NCBI GenBank assembly: GCA_030671165.1 | Contig: DAOVAG010000072.1 | Coordinates: 1-5,314 of the forward strand | Source: Candidatus Bathyarchaeota archaeon | GTDB lineage: Archaea; Thermoproteota; Bathyarchaeia; RBG-16-48-13; GCA-020355125 | Reading direction: 5' to 3' | DNA length: 5,314 nt | Shown here: positions 3,516-5,314 of the stretch, piece after piece | Numbering within the stretch: position 1 is the stretch's first letter | Layout: every line of letters starts with the position of its first letter | Made by a program: the position numbers and the translations under genes | Notes under the pieces: model-generated | Databases searched by the model: none | The model's input: the letters and a program-made list of their open reading frames with translations, nothing else | What the model was told of the DNA's origin: nothing

Positions 3516-5314
3516 ATGAAGCCCTTAAAAAGGCTCTTATCAGTTAGTCGAGTGGCGTGTATATTATTTGTTTTTATAATTATTTTTTCGGTTCAAATTT
3601 GGCAGGTAGATGCAACAATAAGTTCTTGGATTGCTAAAGAGAAGATGCAGACTCCAAGAGGGCAATCAGTCGTGATTGCGGAAGATGGATTAATTTATGT
3701 GATTGGAGGGATTGATAGAAACAATGAAATACCTTTAGCGAGTATGGAAATTTATAACCCTATTACGGATAGTTGGAGTACAGAAGCGCCATTGCTTAGT
3801 GCGACAATGGGGGCAGCGGGTGCCAAGGGTTTGGATGGTACCGTGTATGTAATCAGTGGTGCTGGTCAAGGTCAGAATTCTGTACAAGCTTATAATCCAA
3901 CCACAAATACGTGGACGTTGAAAAATGATATACCGGTATCAGTATGGGCCGCCGATGCGGCGACGGGGGAAGATGGAAGCATCTATGTCATTGGAGGAGC
4001 AGGTGGACCAGATCTTGTACAAGTATACGATCCTACTACTGATACGTGGGGGTTTGGAAGTGTTATGCCTACTCCAAGAGTGGGGTTGGGGGTTATCAAG
4101 GGTGAAGATGGATTAATCTATACTATTGGTGGATACTCGCTTGATGCACAGACAGCGCTTTCAACAGTTGAAGCATATAATCCAATCACGAATACTTGGA
4201 CGACAAAAACTGCGTTACCGGCGCCTCTATGTCAGTTTGGTATAACCTTAGGACCACTTGGAAAAATATATGTTTTAGGAGGAACTACAAACTATGTTAA
4301 TAATACAGGTCCCTTCTATTCGACAGTGTACAGTTTCAATACATCTACTAATATTTGGGAAAATGAAGATCCAATGCCTACCGGTAGAAGAGAACTTGGA
4401 GGAGCTACGGTAGAGAACAGAATATTCACTATTGGAGGGGCAAATGGAGCCTATTATTACCTTGATACAAACGAAGTGGCCATCGTTCCTGATGTGGTAT
4501 ATCCCACGGCTAATGCAGAGGTTGATGATGAAGTAGGGCAAGGTGAGCTTATCTACTTTAATGGCTCAAGATCAACAGATAATATCGGTATAGCAAATTA
4601 TACTTGGATGTTTAAAGATGTTACACCACAAATATTGACAGGGGTAATCCCACCCTATATTTTTGAAACAGTTGGGGTATACAACATAATGCTCAATGTA
4701 ACTGATTGGGGGGGTAACTGGGCTACTGATAATGTTACGATTACAGTAAAGGATACGGAACTTCCAGTAGCAGATGCTTATTGTGACGGACTTCGTTTTT
4801 CATCAGAGAGTCAATATGTAACCTATAGAGTAGAACCTGGAACGGCAATAACTTACGATGCCAGTGGCTCCAGTGACAACGTTGATAGTATTGAAAATCT
4901 CCATTTTGAGTGGGATTTTGGTGACATAACAAGGAGTGAGGATGTGAGAATAAGCTATACACACATACCGCTACCGCCACCATACATATATAGGGTTACG
5001 CTGAAGGTCGAAGATTCTGCGGGAAATATAGGTGAAGATGTGATAGAGATCCACTTTTTAGAGAAAGAGGAGAGTATAATCTCCTGTTCAGCTACTCCAA
5101 TAAATATTGCATTAGGCAACGCTATATCAGTATTCGGTTCTCTTATTTCAGGGTCAGAAGCTCTTCCTGTTACAAGAGAAAATGTGACCATAATATACAC
5201 TACACCTCAGATATTGGGTGGAGAGAAGTTGAGTAGAGAGACTATGTTAAACTCAGATGGGTTTTTTAATGATACTTTTAAACCATTTGCTGTCGGTTCC
5301 TGGTCAGTTAAGGC
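3516..5314 (+). CDS. Exported Kelch-propeller/PKD/Ig-like surface protein (3' end outside window)
   Basis: The frame is open for 599 codons to the window edge. Residues 1-33 are an export signal: basic MKPLKRLL, a hydrophobic core (VACILFVFIIIFSV), then VDA before T34 as a likely cleavage site. Six Kelch modules follow (about 38-324), each with an I-[YF]-x-[ILV]-x-G core; the glycine pairs are at 64-65, 160-161, 205-206, 255-256 and 307-308, with S114-G115 in the second. The third beta-strand segment is of the YNPITDSWS type. The N-terminal SWIAKEKMQTPRG segment probably completes blade six, giving a closed six-bladed propeller. Two PKD-like domains follow (about 330-413 and 417-514, the second with WDFGD at 466-470 and a VTLKVEDSAGN strand). 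From 520 an Ig-like domain begins (SIISCSATPINIALGN) and ends near GSWSVKA at the edge. Such proteins usually mediate binding or cell-surface contact; the ligand is unknown. An anchor or S-layer-type C-terminus would lie outside. Confidence 0.88.
   Translation, partial: MKPLKRLLSVSRVACILFVFIIIFSVQIWQVDATISSWIAKEKMQTPRGQSVVIAEDGLIYVIGGIDRNNEIPLASMEIYNPITDSWSTEAPLLSATMGAAGAKGLDGTVYVISGAGQGQNSVQAYNPTTNTWTLKNDIPVSVWAADAATGEDGSIYVIGGAGGPDLVQVYDPTTDTWGFGSVMPTPRVGLGVIKGEDGLIYTIGGYSLDAQTALSTVEAYNPITNTWTTKTALPAPLCQFGITLGPLGKIYVLGGTTNYVNNTGPFYSTVYSFNTSTNIWENEDPMPTGRRELGGATVENRIFTIGGANGAYYYLDTNEVAIVPDVVYPTANAEVDDEVGQGELIYFNGSRSTDNIGIANYTWMFKDVTPQILTGVIPPYIFETVGVYNIMLNVTDWGGNWATDNVTITVKDTELPVADAYCDGLRFSSESQYVTYRVEPGTAITYDASGSSDNVDSIENLHFEWDFGDITRSEDVRISYTHIPLPPPYIYRVTLKVEDSAGNIGEDVIEIHFLEKEESIISCSATPINIALGNAISVFGSLISGSEALPVTRENVTIIYTTPQILGGEKLSRETMLNSDGFFNDTFKPFAVGSWSVK

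Noticed and set aside
3516..4490. Near-repeated DNA words such as GAAGATGGATTAAT at two places in the Kelch gene, considered as a DNA repeat element
   Set aside because: They fall at the same position of successive Kelch modules, so they are explained by protein-level repeat structure.
3925..5200. Several reading frames of 60-90 codons overlapping the Kelch/PKD gene on both strands
   Set aside because: The plus-strand frame from 3516 is continuous and matches Kelch, PKD and Ig-like domains throughout, so these are frame shadows.

Overview
The window looks like a piece of an AT-rich archaeal chromosome. The signs are TATA-box-like A/T elements about 25-40 bases upstream of starts, with few bacterial-style ribosome binding sites and several TTG starts. 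The gene content agrees: a SAMHD1-type HD phosphohydrolase, a thymidylate kinase with a eukaryote-like P-loop, a stand-alone ubiquitin-like sulfur-carrier protein, and a secreted Kelch/PKD/Ig-like surface protein. The Ig-like domain at the right end is of a kind I associate with Bathyarchaeia and related Thermoproteota, so that is my best guess at lineage (inference only, no search run).

Layout. Left end, minus strand: the first 21 codons of what is probably a DhnA/LsrF-type class I aldolase, preceded 11 bases upstream by a 70-residue Cys-rich protein; the two look like one operon. Next comes a 251-base gap (289-539) with a possible minus-strand promoter, an inverted-repeat leader and one G/C-rich hairpin. 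From 540 to 1838 on the minus strand is the HD-domain dNTPase-like enzyme. It is divergent from a thymidylate kinase (2144-2740, plus strand), with about 305 bases between them that hold the promoters of both. Convergent with the kinase is a MoaD/ThiS-like protein ending in Gly-Gly (2946-3233, minus), with a clear TATA box and an AAGGA Shine-Dalgarno before its TTG start. The right third (3516 to the end, plus strand, running off the window) is a large exported protein: signal peptide, six-bladed Kelch propeller, two PKD-like domains and the start of an Ig-like domain.

How the parts may work together. The HD enzyme (predicted to remove dNTPs) and the thymidylate kinase (predicted to make dTDP for dTTP) share one intergenic region, so they could be a co-regulated dNTP-pool pair; this is inference from position and family. 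The other genes have no obvious functional tie to them. I found no CRISPR array, tRNA, rRNA, transposase or integrase, and no convincing new multi-gene system. The least explained items are the small Cys-rich protein, an orphan plus-strand terminator-like hairpin at 3338-3366 that hints at a small RNA, and structured intergenic DNA at 314-463 and 2792-2876.
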